Below, one piece after another: positions 63,994-64,000 of a stretch of DNA of 64,000 nucleotides (positions are counted from its first letter, which is position 1; each line of letters begins with the position of its first letter). The stretch is taken from positions 124,001-188,000 of the forward strand of contig NZ_NEVQ01000008.1 of assembly GCF_002261185.1 (NCBI RefSeq), written 5' to 3'. The position numbers and the translations under genes are program-made. Below the pieces are notes generated by a model. That model was not told the DNA's origin, made no database searches, and worked only from the letters and a program-made list of their open reading frames with translations. The DNA comes from Bordetella genomosp. 4. GTDB lineage: Bacteria; Pseudomonadota; Gammaproteobacteria; Burkholderiales; Burkholderiaceae_B.

Positions 63994-64000
63994 TCATGCG

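Overview
The window is chromosomal DNA from a high-GC betaproteobacterium, most likely of the Alcaligenaceae (Bordetella/Achromobacter type). The evidence is a Bug-family solute receptor, a GalD/PrpF-type isomerase gene, AddAB-type recombination helicase-nucleases, and the blocks qor-tpiA-secG-tRNA-Leu, ffs-dnaX-ybaB-recR, carAB and greA/yhbY/rlmE/ftsH/folP/glmM. I assigned this from gene content and protein resemblance, without a database search. No insertion sequence, rRNA, CRISPR array or complete prophage was seen.

Layout. 1-2.8 kb: 3' end of an HMG-CoA lyase gene, an AraC regulator, a small broken gene and a DedA membrane protein. 2.8-4.9 kb: an AT-rich stretch leading into a 534-residue Hint-domain protein. 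4.9-7.9 kb: tRNA-Leu(UAA), tRNA-Ser(UGA), a quinone oxidoreductase, tpiA, secG and tRNA-Leu(GAG). 8.1-9.7 kb: a VapBC45-like toxin-antitoxin pair (DUF433 antitoxin, PIN-like toxin) flanked by fragments of a decayed envelope-protein gene. 9.7-15.2 kb: a catabolic cluster (FAD oxidoreductase, MFS symporter, IlvD/Edd dehydratase) with a divergent FadR-type GntR regulator and a consensus-matching operator. 15.3-17.8 kb: a small lipoprotein, a second Hint-domain protein and a periplasmic ClpP-like protein with an extra C-terminal domain. 17.9-22.2 kb: a FabZ-like hotdog protein without the catalytic histidine loop, a cold-shock protein, and LysR/GalD-like/Bug genes. 22.3-28.8 kb: addB-addA. 29.2-34.2 kb: two tandem paralogous ankyrin-like repeat proteins. 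34.3-37.9 kb: 4.5S RNA, dnaX, ybaB, recR. 38.2-41.4 kb: a SsuABC/TauABC-like transporter and an AhpD-fold protein. 41.4-42.3 kb: a non-coding region full of perfect inverted repeats. 42.3-47.9 kb: tal, carA, carB. 48.0-56.6 kb: an SDR, a palindrome with degenerate tandem repeats, a histidine phosphatase, a LysR plus ferric-type ABC operon, and a uracil/xanthine permease. 56.9-64 kb: greA, yhbY, rlmE, ftsH, folP, glmM, and olsB behind a good Pho box.

Accessory regions worth attention. (1) Two ~160-nt inverted-repeat elements in opposite orientation share a nearly identical 27-nt core and the same 4x4 internal loop, while their 30-bp arms are unrelated yet each perfectly self-complementary. (2) Two Hint-domain paralogues lie 11 kb apart, one in an apparent lipoprotein-Hint-ClpP-like cluster. 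(3) A tandem pair of large, low-GC repeat proteins sits between housekeeping blocks. (4) A toxin-antitoxin pair appears to have landed in a decaying envelope-protein gene next to a tRNA. Starts were moved inward from the longest open frame wherever a ribosome-binding site, family length or an overlapping terminator argued for it.
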